A stretch of DNA of 64,000 nucleotides from Candidatus Desulfopertinax cowenii (GTDB lineage: Bacteria; Bacillota; Desulfotomaculia; Desulfotomaculales; Desulforudaceae), in the NCBI GenBank assembly GCA_001899445.1, contig MPOA01000006.1, positions 434,001 through 498,000 on the forward strand, given 5' to 3'. Shown one piece after another: positions 63,254 through 64,000 of this stretch (within the stretch, counting starts at the first letter, position 1; the number at the start of each line of letters is the position of its first letter). A program made the translations under genes and the position numbers. Under the pieces are notes generated by a model. It ran no database searches, was not told the DNA's origin, and was given only the letters and a program-made list of their open reading frames with translations.

Positions 63254-64000
63254 CTAGTAGTTGACCAGGTACCGGTCAACCTCCCAGGGCGTGATCTGGA
63301 TGCGGTACTCGTCCCACTCCTTCATCTTGGCCTCGATAAACTTCTGGAAGATGTGCTCCCCCAGGGCCTGACGCATCACTTGGTTGGCACGCAGCTCCTG
63401 GATTGCTTCCTCCAGGCTGGCGGGCAGGCTGGCGATGCCCCGCTCCAGCCGGTCACCCTCGGTGATGTCGTAGATATTGATTCTGGCCCGCGTCGGCGGG
63501 TCGATCTTGTTCTTGATCCCGTCCAGTCCGGCGGCCAGGTTCACCGCCAGGGCCAGATAAGGGTTGCAGGCCGGATCGGGGTTGCGCAGTTCCACGCGGG
63601 TGGAAAGACCGCGCTTGGCCGGGATCCGGATAAGCGCACTGCGGTTCCCTTCCGCCCAGGCCACGTACACCGGAGCCTCGTAACCCGGCACCAGCCGCTT
63701 GTAGGAATTGACCGTGGAGTTGGTGATGGCCGCCATAGCCCGGGCGTGTTTCAGGAGCCCGCCGATGTAGTACAGGGCGGTCTGACTCAGGCCCTCGGGC
63801 TGGTTGGGATCGTAAAAGGCATTCTCCGCGCCCCGGAACAAAGACTGGTTCACGTGCATTCCCGAACCGTTGATCCCGAAAACCGGCTTCGGCATGAAGG
63901 TAGCGTGCAAACCGTGGCGCTGCGCTAGCGTCCGGACCACGAATTTGAAGGTGACGATCTTGTCGGCGATGTCCAGGGCGTCCGAGTGCTTGAAGTCGAT
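63254..64000 (-). CDS. glnA: Second glutamine synthetase type I (5' end beyond window)
   Basis: The C-terminal 248 residues or so of a second GSI are visible, and the frame runs off the right edge. It has the catalytic [20 protein letters not shown] and RIPAKRG, and it ends in EVDRYLVNY. It is clearly similar to the copy at 58863-60194 but not identical, so the two are paralogues and not a recent duplication. It is upstream of the glutamate synthase genes on the same strand. Confidence 0.94.
   Translation of the reverse strand: MDFKHSDALDIADKIVTFKFVVRTLAQRHGLHATFMPKPVFGINGSGMHVNQSLFRGAENAFYDPNQPEGLSQTALYYIGGLLKHARAMAAITNSTVNSYKRLVPGYEAPVYVAWAEGNRSALIRIPAKRGLSTRVELRNPDPACNPYLALAVNLAAGLDGIKNKIDPPTRARINIYDITEGDRLERGIASLPASLEEAIQELRANQVMRQALGEHIFQKFIEAKMKEWDEYRIQITPWEVDRYLVNY

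Overview
The window is GC-rich chromosomal DNA with compact operons. It most likely comes from an anaerobic, endospore-forming Firmicute of the Desulfotomaculum / Pelotomaculum / Candidatus Desulforudis kind; the genus is inferred from gene content only. Evidence for sporulation is a gerA/gerB/gerC germinant-receptor set and a SleB-type cortex hydrolase. Evidence for strict anaerobic metabolism is an HndA/HndC electron-bifurcation-type module, a membrane-linked NiFe hydrogenase, a class I Fe-S fumarase with fumarate reductase, pyruvate phosphate dikinase and a radical-SAM lysine 2,3-aminomutase. A CIRCE-controlled groESL and an archaeal-style split glutamate synthase fit the same group.

Layout. 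1-2.2 kb: hndC (cut by the left edge) and hndA, with an MscS channel remnant upstream. 2.4-5.3 kb: a structured intergenic segment, kamA, htpX and a MITE-like inverted repeat. 5.5-13.8 kb: ppdK, two-gene fumarase, frdCAB, and opposed to them the c-di-AMP synthase cdaA. 14-19 kb: germination-receptor operon with small membrane proteins. 19.2-22.7 kb: NiFe hydrogenase operon (4-TM protein, small subunit, large subunit, cytochrome b). 22.9-27.3 kb: Cys-cluster protein, dCMP deaminase, nitroreductase, UspA, and the treT-DUF5752 pair. 27.7-32.8 kb: tRNA-Cys; pstS, a phosphoesterase, pstA and pstC with two Pho-box-like operators; tRNAs Gly, Phe, Asp and Ala. 33-39 kb: SleB-like hydrolase, a Q/Y-rich repeat protein, a P-type ATPase and a solute-binding protein. 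39.4-44.6 kb: AP endonuclease, a polyamine operon (pdaD-speE-speB), a CDF transporter and cysteine synthase. 45-53.5 kb: groESL, tsaD-fcl, a zinc-ribbon gene and the thiL-tsaE-tsaB-rimI operon. 54-56.6 kb: thiC and a thiD2-thiE fusion under a TPP riboswitch. 56.7-64 kb: amidohydrolase, glutamine amidotransferase and a nitrogen-assimilation block in which two glutamine synthetase genes flank glutamate synthase genes.

How the genes connect. ppdK, fumarase and fumarate reductase form a C4 branch that can run reductively with electrons from the neighbouring hydrogenases. PdaD, SpeB and SpeE give arginine to agmatine to putrescine to spermidine. TsaB, TsaD and TsaE make the t6A tRNA modification. 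ThiD2E, ThiC and ThiL are thiamine-pathway steps. No CRISPR array, rRNA operon, prophage or complete insertion sequence was seen. The most distinctive signals are the tandem 11-bp Pho boxes on both pst units, the hydrogenase small subunit with Asp in place of a cluster Cys and no Tat signal, the truncated and frame-broken glutaminase domain of glutamate synthase, the P-type ATPase with an altered M6 ion site, the MITE, and the Q/Y-rich repeat protein.
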